From Hofstenia miamia (lineage: Eukaryota > Xenacoelomorpha > Acoela): 64,000 nucleotides of DNA. The DNA lies in the NCBI GenBank assembly GCA_004352715.1, contig SCFE01000040.1, positions 70,579-134,578 of the forward strand. Direction: 5' to 3'. Shown here in pieces: positions 11,148 to 22,999 of the stretch. The first letter of the stretch is position 1; the number at the start of each line of letters is the position of its first letter. The notes under the pieces are model-generated. The model was not told where the DNA came from. It saw only the letters and a list, made by a program, of their open reading frames with translations, and did not search any database. The translations under genes and the position numbers were made by a program.

Positions 11148-13761
11148 TTGTTTGTTGCATCCTCTTCACTGCAAAATTGTCCCATATTGCCAATAAATTT
11201 CATGCTATTCCTTCAAAAAGGGGAAATATATAAAAAAGCTTTCTTAATCATCCTGATTTTAGACATCGCTGTGATTCATATTCCAGGTAAACTGTCTAGT
11301 CACTCATTTGTTGGCTTCCATCTGTCCGTCAATCCTAATTATCTGCTTATCTGGATGCTCATCAATATGTTCGATCGAACACTGACTTCGTATCACTTAA
11401 TGCTGCTCTTTCTTCTTTACTCCCATATTTAATGATTCTTTCAACTTTGATGATTGGTAACTCTCTTCACCAAGTTATATCTTAATTTTTTCTATTTCTT
11501 GGTTGTTGTTGTGAATTCCTTAGACAAACTGGAATCTTACAAAAATCTTACAAATGTGGTTTTGTTCTTCTGATTCTTTAAACTTTCTTCTCTCACACAA
11601 GATGTTATCAACTTCAAGGAACTTGACAAAATCTCTCTTCTGTCTTGCTTCTCATCTAGATTGCTTCAAGATTCTTTTTGTTTCTTACATTCCCTTCATT
11701 CCAGATCTGACTTCCCCAATTTTAAATATAGTTCTCTCTCGGTTCACTCCGATTTGGAGAAAGCTGATCTGTTCAGCACTTATTTTGCCTCTACTTTTTA
11801 CGATACGGTCTCTTTCTGCTCTGGTCTATCTCTTCATTCATTCTTCTTGGTAGCATTGTCTTTAATGCCCATGACATTTCTCTAATGCTTAAGACTTGCA
11901 AGTTGTATGGTCCTTGCTATCCTGATGGCCTCCCACCCACTGTAATTCTTGATAATTCCTCAACACTATCCATCCATTTAAAGCATATTTAAACCTTCAT
12001 TTGCTACGCTAAACTTTTTCTTTGAATATCCCCACTGTTAAAATCTAACCAGCTCCTTTCCAGGTTAATTCCTACATTCAATGGCTATTATTATTCAGTT
12101 ATCAATCATCTTTGAGCAAAGAGTTGTTCATTACGTGTTTCCCAAAAATTCTTAATCTCATCTCCTCTTCTCAGCATTGAAACCTTCCAGGTCGTTCTAC
12201 CATCACCAACTTGTTCATTCTTATCGAAAACTGCTATCTTCAATCCAATTGTAATGATCCTGGTTGCATTATCTTTCTTGACTTTTCTAAAGTTTGATCT
12301 GCTCCCTCATTCTATTCTTGAAAGGTTACGGTTATTTGAATGTTGATTTCATCTAATTTTCCAGTCTTATCTTACCAACCGGCGTCAATGTGTCAAGATC
12401 AATTCGTCTATGTCGTCCCCTGCTCTTCCAGCTAGTGGCGCCTCTCAATTCGTTCTGCTTACTGTATGTCGATGACACGGCGGTTTTTACTTTGGCAGTT
12501 TTTCGCTTCCAATATCTCATTTAATCTTCAGTTGTTGTCTGCTTGGTTTTCTGTTAGCCATCTTGATTTCAGTCCAGCCAAGACATGTGACATCCCCTTT
12601 TCAGTGCCTCCCTCTCTGATCTGCCTCTGCCAGTGAAATTTTCTCTCATCATTCTCATTTTGGAGTTCAACTTGCTGGACTGGACATCTAGTTGCGCCTC
12701 CGTAAAGTTACTTCCGCACTCTTTGTTCTATTTCGTAATTTTCCCTTCAATACCTTTTCTGCTTTGAAGTTCTCGTTTTTTAAATACATTTCTTGTGCTA
12801 TTCTTCTCTATGGTTTTCCCTGTTTGTGGCCATCTCATCCCTTATTCTACTCCATGGAACTGTTTCAGAAACGTGTTTTCAAATGGATCTCTCCCTTACC
12901 ATACAAAAATACCCTGTTCAATTTCTCCACTCTCCCGTTGTCATTTCACTTTCATGTCTGTGCTTTCCTCTTTGTTGATCGTTTAGAGTCGCAATCTGGA
13001 CCTTGATCCATTTCATTTTAAAATATTCTCGAATTCCCACTTTACTCGCTCTGGTGGTATTGTCACATTCTCTATTTGTTGTCTCAAGAAACATCACACC
13101 CTTCACTCGTTTTGTAATCGTGCTTTGTGCTACAGCTAATTTCCTCCTAACTCTTAATGATCTACTACGAAATCTGATTGTTCTATTAATGCATCCTGTT
13201 TAGCGTAAACATTCAGGTCTCCATCTGTGCATAGTTATGTCTCCTTCACCAATCCACCTAGTCTCTGAGAAAGATATCTAACCGAAATTCCCACGCAGTC
13301 TAGCAAAAGCTGTCAAACCTGTCACAGATTCACTAAGCATTTTTCGAATTATCCGCTTGCATAATCTTTTACCAAGCCAAACCACGTCAATCCATTCTTA
13401 TCCTGGTCTCAATTCTCGGCAATCTCACAATACCCAAAAGTTCACGTCAAACCTGTCATTCTCAACGCTGGTCTAATAAATGTCATACATTCCGCTGATG
13501 TCCAAACCTTCAAAAAAAATATCATTAATTCAACAGATTCGTCTCAAATTCTAGCCGTGTTTCAGCTACTTCTTAGAAATCACTGCTAGCCTGTGTCAAA
13601 AACTCCTCTTCACGTCGATGTTTTCTCTTAACCCATCTCTTCATCTCTAGAATGACAAAATCAATAAAAGCTGCAAATTTTCTTATGTATTATTTAGTTA
13701 TATATTTTGTATATTTTGCTTTACTATATACATGTTCACATCCAAACATAACACAGAAAGC

Positions 13762-13766
<5 letters not shown>
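11148..13766 (+). pseudogene. LINE family D, copy 1 (RT remnant)
   Basis: A 5'-truncated, multiply frameshifted LINE on the plus strand. Recognisable pieces in order: an EKADLFSTYFASTF linker near 11756, an RT region with LPASGASQ, the catalytic LYVDDTAVF box at about 12462-12490, a thumb region with SCAILLYGFPCLWP near 12790-12835, and a C-terminal region near 13100. Bases from about 12450 are about 99 percent identical to 21128-22437. It ends in a TA microsatellite that acts as its 3' tail. The RT would copy its own RNA at a nicked target; this copy cannot, because of the frameshifts. Confidence 0.8.

Positions 13767-13819
<53 letters not shown>
13764..13819. repeat. (TA)n microsatellite, LINE D 3' tail
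   Basis: Uninterrupted TA repeat directly after the conserved LINE D 3' end. The second LINE D copy ends in a shorter TA tract at the same place. Confidence 0.9.
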
Positions 13820-13820
<1 letters not shown>

Positions 13821-14620
13821 GCTATTTCCGAACTATGGTGTATAAGATATTTAGATTCAAGGGATATACCTATTATATATTTAACTATTTCTGATTCGTA
13901 GTGTAAGATAAACACAACTGTACACTTGTACAGAAGATGTGAGTTTAAATCTCACCGAATCAATACGTAAATAATGCTATTGCACAATATTTTCTCCTCA
14001 CAAGCTTGTGTATATTGCATTTTAATTCTGAGGAGAAAGATCAATAAATTCGATTGTGTTTGATTTTGCATATTCTAATTAACAATGAAGTAACAAAAAG
14101 CTTACCTTTTAATGTTGATATGTATTTAAGCCAAAGCATACATCAATGAAAAACCATATAAAGGGTTCTTCAAAGATATACACTAGGATAACGCAGAAAA
14201 ATTTCCACATAAAACCTAAAAATATTTCAATAAACAAAACATATTATTGGGAGACTAATTCGTTAAATATAATTAAGCAATTTATTTTAACAAATTAAAC
14301 TTATTATTTCAAATGGTCTCAATGGCTTCGCTACTGAATACTGACTGCTTTAGGTGATGTTGCTACCCTATCATTCTATATACAATAATTATTTGTTCAA
14401 TGCCGTTTATGACTTGCTCTTTGCAATTCTTTATAATATTATATTTATAAGCTGGAAGCACCTTAGAACACTAGCTATAATATTCTAAATCATAATTCAA
14501 TTCTATTATAACAATATTTCATCCCAATTTTTAAAACGAAGTTCACAATTCCATTAAATTAGTGTCTCAAATACTAAAAAGACGTAATTAGTACGTAATG
14601 CGAGGTAATTCACCTGAACC
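13820..14620. mobile_element. Transposon X, copy 2 (right portion only)
   Basis: Homologous to 9346-10129 along its length and ends with the same terminal sequence GCGAGGTAATTCACCTGAAC. The left end is missing: the TA tract and LINE D lie where it should be. Relative to copy 1 it has a small insertion near 14500. Confidence 0.8.
13892..13962 (+). repeat. tRNA-like cloverleaf in transposon X, copy 2
   Basis: The 71-nt segment folds as a cloverleaf: 7-bp acceptor (TGATTCG/CGAATCA), D-arm GTGT-AAGATAA-ACAC, anticodon-like arm CTGTA-CACTTG-TACAG with a 6-nt loop, and T-arm GTGAG-TTTAAAT-CTCAC. An A-box-like TAGTGTAAGAT and a B-box-like AGTTTAAATCT are present. It lacks the D-loop GG and the T-loop TTC, so it is not a functional cytosolic tRNA. 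I read it as a tRNA-derived promoter module carried by the repeat. Confidence 0.6.
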
Positions 14621-14679
14621 GATGCCCGCTAAATGTGCGAAAAACATGGCCATAGATTATATTACCTCTAACTCGGCCA

Positions 14680-15190
14680 ACCAAACATATATTGTACTTA
14701 ACTTATTTATATTTTATTTTGGTTACCTTTGGTAAAAGTGTTGCTTTTCCTAATGGAATCAATGATAAACTTAAGTACAACTCAAGACAAAAAAGTACAT
14801 TAAATTGGAGCAAATTAAAAACACCTATGCTTACAAGGCGAACTTGTAGAATAGCGACACGAGTAACATGCGGACTAAATAAACACTAATTTAGGGTCAA
14901 AAACGATAGGAAATACAATAAAATACTCAAAAAGTTTAAAATATAATCGATATAGACCGATACCTTGTCATAATTCAGAATATTTGTACCACGCGGGTAA
15001 CACGCAATAGCACGCGGTATATATTTTAGGAATACAGCAAATAAAACCACGAAGTCATTTAATAACAAATTATCTTTAACTAAAAAATAAAATATAATCG
15101 TATAATTAAGCTAATCTACTTTTTTGACTTAAGTGACACAAGAAAAGAATATTCGCAAAATTTTCATGTTGCTTAACTATTCTGCTGCAA
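14680..15190 (+). repeat. Decayed LINE 3'-end fragment
   Basis: Two stretches (around 14690-14750 and 15130-15180) resemble the copy at 15470-15530 and 15940-15980 in the same order, for example AAGAATATTCGCAAAATTTT here and a close variant there. It appears to be an older copy of the neighbouring LINE end. No usable ORF remains. Confidence 0.4.
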
Positions 15191-15253
15191 ATCTTGATCG
15201 TTTCATTTGTAAACACCTACTTTAGTTTATAGAATTACTTTTAAATAAAGTAT

Positions 15254-15925
15254 TTGAAGTGTAGTAGTAGGACACTGGTCTCTGCTCCTTCCGCAATATA
15301 TTTGGGATTTTCTTTCAATAATAATTTTAATTTTGATAAACATCTAAATTTAAAAATTCAAAAAATTGAATGCATTTCCAATATCATTGAAATAATTGCC
15401 GATGCTCCTAGGTTTTCACATATAACACCATATTACTCTAAATTAAATATAATGAAGCCAACTAATTACATCATGTACCTGACCTATCTTTACTTTATTA
15501 ATATTCTTCTAGGTAAGAACTCTGTTTTTAATAATACTGCTATGCATAATGTTCTAAGTTTCAATAAGCGTACATATTCATATTTGAAAAACAAAATTAT
15601 TGCTAACAGCCATGGCAAAAATTCATTTATTGTAGCATCGGCCGGTAGTTGTTATTATTTATCGGCAGACCTCGCGATTTCGTGTTGGTGACTGGTTGTT
15701 GTCATATTTGTAGATATTGTAAATAGCAGTGTATATAAAGAACGAAGCATTTGCAAAATTGAAATTAGTTTGAACTATTCTCTTCTTGTTCTCTAGAATC
15801 ACCCCACCGATTCTACATTATCATTAAGGTATCGGAAATATATAATCACATGACATTGAATTTTAGAAATGAACTTAAAAATAAAAAAGAAATTAAGCAA
15901 TATTTCCTTATTGAAACATCAACCG
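15254..15925 (+). pseudogene. LINE C-terminal fragment interrupted by a solo LTR
   Basis: Codes for the region after the RT core: YLGFSFNNNFNFDKHL (the YLG motif), then TNYIMYLTYLYF, a GKNSFI segment and, after the LTR, NFRNELKNKKEIKQYFL. Removing 15631-15817 and one copy of the 4-bp target duplication joins NSFI to IKVSEIYNHM in frame. The 5' part is absent, so this is a truncated LINE end. Confidence 0.75.
15631..15817. mobile_element. 187-bp solo LTR
   Basis: Begins TGTAGCATCGGCCGG and ends CACCGATTCTACA, giving the TG...CA ends and short TGTAG/CTACA inverted repeat of an LTR. It is flanked by TTAT on both sides (15627-15630 and 15818-15821). It has a TATA box (TATATAAAG, 15732-15740) about 80 bp before the 3' end, as expected for U3/R. 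No internal retroelement sequence adjoins it. Excision restores the host LINE frame. The parent family is unknown, since neither gypsy element here has these ends. Confidence 0.8.
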
Positions 15926-16158
15926 GGAAAGAGTATTCGCACAATTTTCATGTAACATAATATGCTTAAGGAAATTATTTGCTCTGTTCAGTGCTACTTT
16001 TCTGTTTAGTTTTTTTTGTTTTATGTTATGTTATGTTATGAACTTTTATTTAGATTATAGATTACCATCCATAATATCAATATAATATAAAATCAATAGA
16101 CCTTCAAATGTCTATGGGGGAATATGCTGGTTGATACACCTCCAGTTGCAACTCCATG

Positions 16159-18610
16159 TCATAAGTGATTTTCGGCATAATCAGATCTCAATGGAATGTA
16201 TCTGTATAACGGGTGTCTACCTTTACTTTCAACAATTCTGTCGTATAATCTTTTATCTGCTTCTTTGATGGCATCCCTTATGTTATAATCCCGAATTGTA
16301 CAGCTCTTTTCTGCACACTGTCAATCCTTTGTTCAGCCATTTTATTTATACCGCCCCAGACTGAGCAAGCATAAGTAAGCTTGCTAGGGACAAGCGATTT
16401 GTACAGCAATTTAAGCTCCCCTTTACTGAATCCGAGAGGTTTCCTTTTTAGTAATATATATATATATAGGGTTGAAGACGCTGATGACACACATTTATTG
16501 ACATGGATTGAGAAGTCAATTCTAGTATCAAATTCAATGCCTAGAATCCTCACATGAGAAACACGCTCCACACCGTCAATTTCTGGAACTGGCAATTTGT
16601 TCAGGCAATTAGTAATCAATATTTCTTTGGACTTCGTTACATTCAATAGCAGATTTTTAGCCTCAAATTGCCTTCGAATATCCGAAATTACTATACTAGC
16701 ACAATCATCACATCTAAAGTTTCCAGCAATGATCTCAGTGTTATCATCAGCAAATACTGTAGGATGAACAAACTCAACTTCAACTGCAACATCATTGACA
16801 GTATGTTATAATAAGTGGGACCACCAACAGTTCCTATGTGGGACATCTTGATTAGTCACGAGAACAGTAGAGCTACCTTCTTTCGTCACTGTAAAGTGCT
16901 TTCCATCCTCCAGGAAGCTTATTACCCAATTTACAATGTAAGGATTAAGACGTGGGTTAAAATTCCGCAAACCAGAAACAATACTGTTATGAGCAACCGT
17001 GTCAAATGCTTTTGACATATCTAAAATTACCAGCTGCACATAATCAAATCGCTGTAACATGTGATGTACATCGCTGAGAATTTTGATGCCAGCTGCTGTG
17101 GTCGAACCGTTCTTTCAAAAGCCAAACTGGTTATTCGATAATAATGATTGATACGAATGATCAAGAAATGTTTTGATGACAATTCTTTCAGAACATCTTG
17201 CTATTATGTTGGTAACGGATACTGGTCTATAATCATTTGGCCGCATTGGCTTTGTTACTTTTGGGATTGGGACAATCTTCGCAAATTTCCAAGATCTTGG
17301 AAATCTTCCAGTTTTTAATGATAGATTGATTATGTGGGTTAGCGGTTCAGCAAGCCATTCAGCGTTTTCCGACAAGATCCAATGGGGGATATCGTCTGGA
17401 CCAGAAGCAGTTTTCCTCACTGTACACAGAAATCTGTAAACTTGGTAGCAGTTTAGCAGAGGGATCTCAGACTCGCCAATAGGTATTCTCTCCAAGGGCT
17501 CAACATGTTGATTGTTTGAAATTTTGTTGTAGTGTTCATTTAATTCTTGTGGACTGAATCGAATCTCTGTGATGGACCCACGGTTCTTTCCTAGTAATGT
17601 GTTGGTATTTTGCCACCACCTTTGTGAACCTGCTTTGTTTCGCGACTTGGCATTCTCAAGAATGACTGATCTAAGCTGCTCTGCAACGACATTAGCCTCA
17701 GCTATCTTACCCTTTCTAGATAATTTATACTTCTTTTTCTGCAAAAGCTTCGTAAGAGGTGCCTTTAGTGGGGTGCCCTTATTTGATATTGATACAGTTC
17801 GGATGGGACAGCTTTCATAAAATACATTCGACAATACCTCAGCAAACCATTCCGCATCAAGATCTGCGTCCTCGTTGTTATATAGCCAGGTAAAGTCTAC
17901 CTCCTTTAAGATAGATCCAGCAATTCGCCTATACTGAAATCGTTGATCATGAAATTGGATTTTACGGACTTCGCGCTTTTTAGTTGATAAGTACCGACAA
18001 CCCCCATATGATCTGAGTAAACAGTCGATTGGAATAATACAAAATCTTTGAGAAAGTTAGGCTCATTGCAAAGTATTTTATCAAGATCTTTATTCTTGTG
18101 GTTGAGTAGTTTGGTTTCTATTGAGAATCCGCCATCAGAGCACAAACGACTCACATCACAATCATTAAAATCTCCGCAAATGATGATATGTTGATTAGGA
18201 ATTCGCATGTTTATTTCTTCTACTCCTGCAATGATATGATCAATTAAAAAAATACTCCTCTCAAACCTTGGTGGAGCATAAACAACAGCAATATAGAGTT
18301 TCTGGTACACAAATCCACAATATCTCAAAAGACTCCCAACCGTCAATTTCTACTAGCTCGAAAGTCAGATCTTTTGCAATATACATGCAAACACCTCCTC
18401 CAGCAAGTTTTGTGGAGTTCGTGGGATTCCGATCATATCGTAGTAAATGATATCCCGGAATCGAGAAATCTGCATCGGTAAAATCAGTATTCAGCAATGT
18501 CTCTGTCAGACAGCAAATCTGAATAGAATTGGCAGAAAGGTCGTTTTGTAAATGAGTTAGTGCATTTGGCTTCTTGATAGATCTTACATTCAGTACAAGA
18601 AATTTACAGT
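16159..18610 (-). pseudogene. LINE A ORF2: endonuclease and reverse transcriptase
   Basis: Starts right after ORF1 with FLVLNVRSIKKPNALTHL. The APE-type endonuclease shows LAGGGVCMYI, AVVYAPPRF, HIIICGDFND (catalytic Asp/Asn) and YSDHMGVV (catalytic His). The RT has SGPDDIPHWIL, KIVPIPKVTKPMRPNDYRPV, a QFGF box, LDMSKAFDTVAHN (first Asp) and FADDNTEI near 16740 (the F/YADD box). The C-terminal part has YACSVWGG and RHPLYRYIPLRSDY. Frame breaks occur near 18300, 17110, 16800 and 16640. The intact protein would nick target DNA and reverse-transcribe the element RNA. Confidence 0.85.
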
Positions 18611-18617
18611 TGCCTAG

Positions 18618-19331
18618 TCATACAGAAATCTCCTTTCCATCAACAAACAATTTCAGCTTGCGAATTCTGATAGATTGTTTCTTAGCTTCACCATTCTTTA
18701 TCAGATCATACCTTTTCTTAAGTAATCGCCTTTCGAGCTTTAGCTCCTCTCCCACTAACTCTTTTGATATAACTACATTTACTCGACTGAAAGTCTTCAT
18801 TTTGTGCACGTTTGCCAAAACCTTTCTCATTTGCCAAGGGTTAGAAAACTTAACGATGAGAGGGCGTGGCTTTGCATTTTCCCTGAACTTACCAGCATGG
18901 TAAATATCCGTAATTGACGCACATGCTTCTTCACCCATGTGTTTAATGACATCAAGAACCTGATCCCGCTCCGCCATAATTCTAGCGTTCCTGTTCTCAG
19001 CAGTAGTTTCGGGCAAGTTTCTGATTCGTAAACCAGGGGATTTCACGGGATAATGCGTTTTGGAACTCGTTTTTTCTTCGTGTTCAGAGTAAACTTTTTT
19101 CATGGTAGCCTTGACAACCTCACTAATGGCATTGTCAAGTTGCTCCTTTGTTATAATAGGGGCCATGGACTGAGCACTAGGATCATTCTTATCCAATAAA
19201 CAAGATTCACAATGCCAAATGATATTCGGAAATTTCGAAACCGTCTTAAATTCTTCCTTTTTTCACTTTGCGCAAGTTTCTTTGTTTCCAGAGACAGAGT
19301 CACCTAAACGGCTCTTCGGTACACCAACCAT
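18618..19331 (-). pseudogene. LINE A ORF1 (RNA-binding protein)
   Basis: 192 codons are open from 19196 to 18618, and homologous reading extends upstream to about 19331 across one stop (TGA near 19266). The upstream part has IIWHCESC, typical of the second half of a PHD-like zinc finger at CR1 ORF1 N-termini. The body has LRIRNLPET and a following KPRPLIVKF, an RRM-like arrangement, then a Lys/Arg-rich segment. ORF1 proteins bind the element RNA. It ends about 8 bp before ORF2 reading begins. Confidence 0.7.
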
Positions 19332-19445
19332 TCTCTCAGTGTATTGCAAGAATTCAATTTGATTGTGCTGATAATCAATCACTAAAACTAATAAACTATA
19401 ATAAACAGTCAAATTAGTTTATAGTATGCAAATATATTGCTTAAA

Positions 19446-19519
19446 TAGTAGTAGCAGTAGTAGTAGTAGTACTAGTAGCAGCAGTAGTAGTATTAGTAGT
19501 AGTAGTAGTAGTAGTAGTA
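19446..19519. repeat. (AGT)n trinucleotide microsatellite
   Basis: Imperfect AGT/AGC repeat that reads as polyserine in the plus strand. It lies between the 5' end of LINE A and the start of LINE D. Confidence 0.9.
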
Positions 19520-19637
19520 AATCCCAATCGAATCCAAAATTTACCCAGCGTAAAACAGGTAACCACCAATCCCTAATTCAACAGATATCTAATCTACAAA
19601 AGGCAGTGAATGAACTCATGAAATCAAAATAGTAAGT

Positions 19638-22436
19638 TTTTATGATTTTTACAGTTGTACTTATGATTATCAGCTAAGGGAAATAAAGAACTGTAATGCA
19701 GTTACCTATAATATTTATAATCGATTTATTATCTTAAGTAATAACGTTCATAAGAACCGTGGTCCTCAAAATAGCGTCTTCGAACAAGGAGAACTTCGTA
19801 AGGTTTTAGGATTTTCGATTAGTAAATTAAAAATTATTTCTTTAAATGTGCACGACCTGCGGAACTCCTATGAAAATTTTCTAAGCTTTTTCAATAAAAT
19901 AGGCAACAACACCATATTTTGCTTTGTTGAAACATGGTTTGATGACGATACTGATATTTGTTTATGGAATCCTTCACCAGAGACTATGGATATTTTTAGC
20001 AAAACAAGGCAAAGACTTGGAGGCGGTCTTTTGGTAATTGCTCCTAAATATTTTGCATTTAAGAGAAATTTCGATGCTGAAGGACAACATGACATTTTCG
20101 AAAGCATGTGGCTTGAGTCATTCTATGNNNNNNNNNNNNNNNNNNNNNNNNNNNNNNNNNNNNNNNNNNNNNNNNNNNNNNNNNNNNNNNNNNNNNNNNN
20201 NNNNNNNNNNNNNNNNNNNNNNNNNNNNNNNNNNNNNNNNNNNNNNNNNNNNNNNNNNNNNNNNNNNNNNNNNNNNNNNNNNNNNNNNNNNNNNNNNNNN
20301 NNNNNNNNNNNNNNNNNNNNNNNNNNNNNNNNNNNNNNNNNNNNNNNNNNNNNNNNNNNNNNNNNNNNNNNNNNNNNNNNNNNNNNNNNNNNNNNNNNNN
20401 NNNNNNNNNNNNNNNNNNNNNNNNNNNNNNNNNNNNNNNNNNNNNNNNNNNNNNNNNNNNNNNNNNNNNNNNNNNNNNNNNNNNNNNNNNNNNNNNNNNN
20501 NNNNNNNNNNNNNNNNNNNNNNNNNNNNNNNNNNNNNNNNNNNNNNNNNNNNNNNNNNNNNNNNNNNNNNNNNNNNNNNNNNNNNNNNNNNNNNNNNNNN
20601 NNNNNNNNNNNNNNNNNNNNNNNNNNNNNNNNNNNNNNNNNNNNNNNNNNNNNNNNNNNNNNNNNNNNNNNNNNNNNNNNNNNNNNNNNNNNNNNNNNNN
20701 NNNNNNNNNNNNNNNNNNNNNNNNNNNNNNNNNNNNNNNNNNNNNNNNNNNNNNNNNNNNNNNNNNNNNNNNNNNNNNNNNNNNNNNNNNNNNNNNNNNN
20801 NNNNNNNNNNNNNNNNNNNNNNNNNNNNNNNNNNNNNNNNNNNNNNNNNNNNNNNNNNNNNNNNNNNNNNNNNNNNNNNNNNNNNNNNNNNNNNNNNNNN
20901 NNNNNNNNNNNNNNNNNNNNNNNNNNNNNNNNNNNNNNNNNNNNNNNNNNNNNNNNNNNNNNNNNNNNNNNNNNNNNNNNNNNNNNNNNNNNNNNNNNNN
21001 NNNNNNNNNNNNNNNNNNNNNNNNNNNNNNNNNNNNNNNNNNNNNNNNNNNNNNNNNNNNNNNNNNNNNNNNNNNNNNNNNNNNNNNNNNNNNNNNNNNN
21101 NNNNNNNNNNNNNNNNNNNNNNNNNNNGCTTACTGTATGTCGATGACACGGCGGTTTTTACTTTGGCAGTTTTTCGCTTCCAATATCTCATTTAATCTTC
21201 AGTTGTTGTCTGCTTGGTTTTCTGTTAGCCATCTTGATTTCAGTCCAGCCAAGACATGTGACATCCCCTTTTCAGTGCCTCCCTCTCTGATCTGCCTCTG
21301 CCAGTGAAATTTTCTCTCATCATTCTCATTTTGGAGTTCAACTTGCTGGACTGGACACCTAGTTGCGCCTCCGTAAAGTTAATTCCGCACTCTTTGTTCT
21401 ATTTCGTAATTTTCCCTTCAATACCTTTTCTGCTTTGAAGTTCTCGTTTTTTAAATACATTTCTTGTGCTATTCTTCTCTATGGTTTTCCCTGTTTGTGG
21501 CCTTTGTGGCCATCTCATCCCTTATTCTACTCCATGGAACTGTTTCAGAAACGTGTTTTCAAATGGATCTCTCCCTTACCATACAAAAATACCCTGTTCA
21601 ATTTCTCCACTCTCCCGTTGTCATTTCACTTTCATGTCTGTGCTTTCCTCTTTGTTGATCGTTTAGAGTCGCAATCTGGACCTTGATCCATTTCATTTTA
21701 AAATATTCTCGAATTCCCACTTTACTCGCTCTGGTGGTATTGTCACATTCTCTATTTGTTGTCTCAAGAAACATCACACCCTTCACTCGTTTTGTAATCG
21801 TGCTTTGTGCTACAGCTAATTTCCTCCTAACTCTTAATGATCTACTACGAAATCTGATTGTTCTATTAATGCATCCTGTTTAGCGTAAACATTCAGGTCT
21901 CCATCTGTGCATAGTTATGTCTCCTTCACCAATCCACCTAGTCTCTGAGAAAGATATCTAACCGAAATTCCCACGCAGTCTAGCAAAAGCTGTCAAACCT
22001 GTCACAGATTCACTAAGCATTTTTCGAATTATCCGCTTGCATAATCTTTTACCAAGCCAAACCACGTCAATCCATTCTTATCCTGGTCTCAATTCTCGGC
22101 AATCTCACAATACCCAAAAGTTCACGTCAAACCTGTCATTCTCAACGCTGGTCTAATAAATGTCATACATTCCGCTGATGTCCAAACCTTCAAAAAAAAT
22201 ATCATTAATTCAACAGATTCGTCTCAAATTCTAGCCGTGTTTCAGCTAAATCACTGCTAGCCTGTGTCAAAAACTCCTCTTCACGTCGATGTTTTCTCTT
22301 AACCCATCTCTTCATCTCTAGAATGACAAAATCAATAAAAGCTGCAAATTTTCTTATGTATTATTTAGTTATATATTTTGTATATTTTGCTTTACTATAT
22401 ACATGTTCACATCCAAACATAACACAGAAAGCACAA
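19638..22436 (+). pseudogene. LINE family D, copy 2, with endonuclease domain and 1-kb gap
   Basis: An open frame from about 19638 runs into the gap at 20128. It carries an APE-type endonuclease N-terminus: KLKIISLNVHDLRN, FCFVETWF (catalytic Glu) and RLGGGLLVIAPKY. After the gap the sequence resumes at the RT LYVDDTAVF box (21135-21165) and matches copy 1 to the 3' end. Differences from copy 1 include an extra GGCCTTTGT near 21500 and a 10-bp deletion near 22247. A short frame before 19638 (SLIQQISNLQKAVNELMKSK, coiled-coil-like) could be the end of ORF1. Confidence 0.8.
20128..21127. other. Assembly gap (1000 N)
   Basis: Exactly 1000 N, probably an estimated or default gap. By comparison with LINE D copy 1, it should hold the rest of the endonuclease and most of the RT. 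Confidence 0.95.
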
Positions 22437-22461
22437 TATATATATATATATATATATATAT
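22436..22461. repeat. (TA)n tail of LINE D copy 2
   Basis: TA repeat at the same 3' position as in copy 1, followed by unrelated sequence from 22462. Confidence 0.9.
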
Positions 22462-22999
22462 GTTCACACTTGCATAAATATCTCGCTCTTTGTAACTTTT
22501 GCACATATATCTTATCTTTTGTAAATTTTATCGAAAAATATTTACTTCCAAAAATGTACTTTTTATAGACTTATTTATGATTTGAATGTGAATAATTTTG
22601 TGTGATACCCTGAAATAGCCTTAAAATTTGTTGCTTCTCTTTGTAATAAATTGTCAGTGACTGAAATAAGCAACCTTGCTCGATCTTTGTTCCATCTTTT
22701 TTTATTTCTTTTAAATAATAGCGATATATATATATGCAAACAGAAACGATTTCTTAAAATTGATTACAAAAATTGGAAAAATTGCAATATTCATAATTAC
22801 AGAAACTTGGCTTAAGCCTGATATCGACCCTAACTTGTTTTCGGTAAGATGGTAGACTAATTATAATTGTGCCAAAATCTCTAAAACCAGTCTGTAAATC
22901 TGTATATGAAGTTAATTATGAAATATTTTAATCGCTCAGGATAGAAGTAAAATCAATAGAGATATTTTTCCCAATCATTTTATAAACGTAACTTATAAT

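Larger units (their letters stand above)
16012..19350 (-). mobile_element. LINE family A, two-ORF CR1-like element, nearly full length
   Basis: Minus-strand LINE with ORF1 (about 19330-18618), endonuclease (18610-17906), RT (17834-16280) and a C-terminal end at 16159. The short 3' UTR ends in a tandem ATAAC-type tail (16011-16040). A pentamer tail instead of long poly(A), together with a PHD-like ORF1 start, suggests the CR1 group. Both ORFs carry stops or frameshifts, so the copy is inactive, but they are far better preserved than LINE C or D. Confidence 0.85.

Noticed and set aside
13892-13962. Functional tRNA gene
   Set aside because: It folds as a cloverleaf but lacks the D-loop GG, the T-loop TTC and a 7-nt anticodon loop, and it is part of a dispersed repeat.
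19426-19632. Polyserine-rich ORF as a real gene
   Set aside because: The serine run is a translated AGT microsatellite. Only the last 20 or so codons look protein-like, and they are better read as the end of a LINE ORF1.
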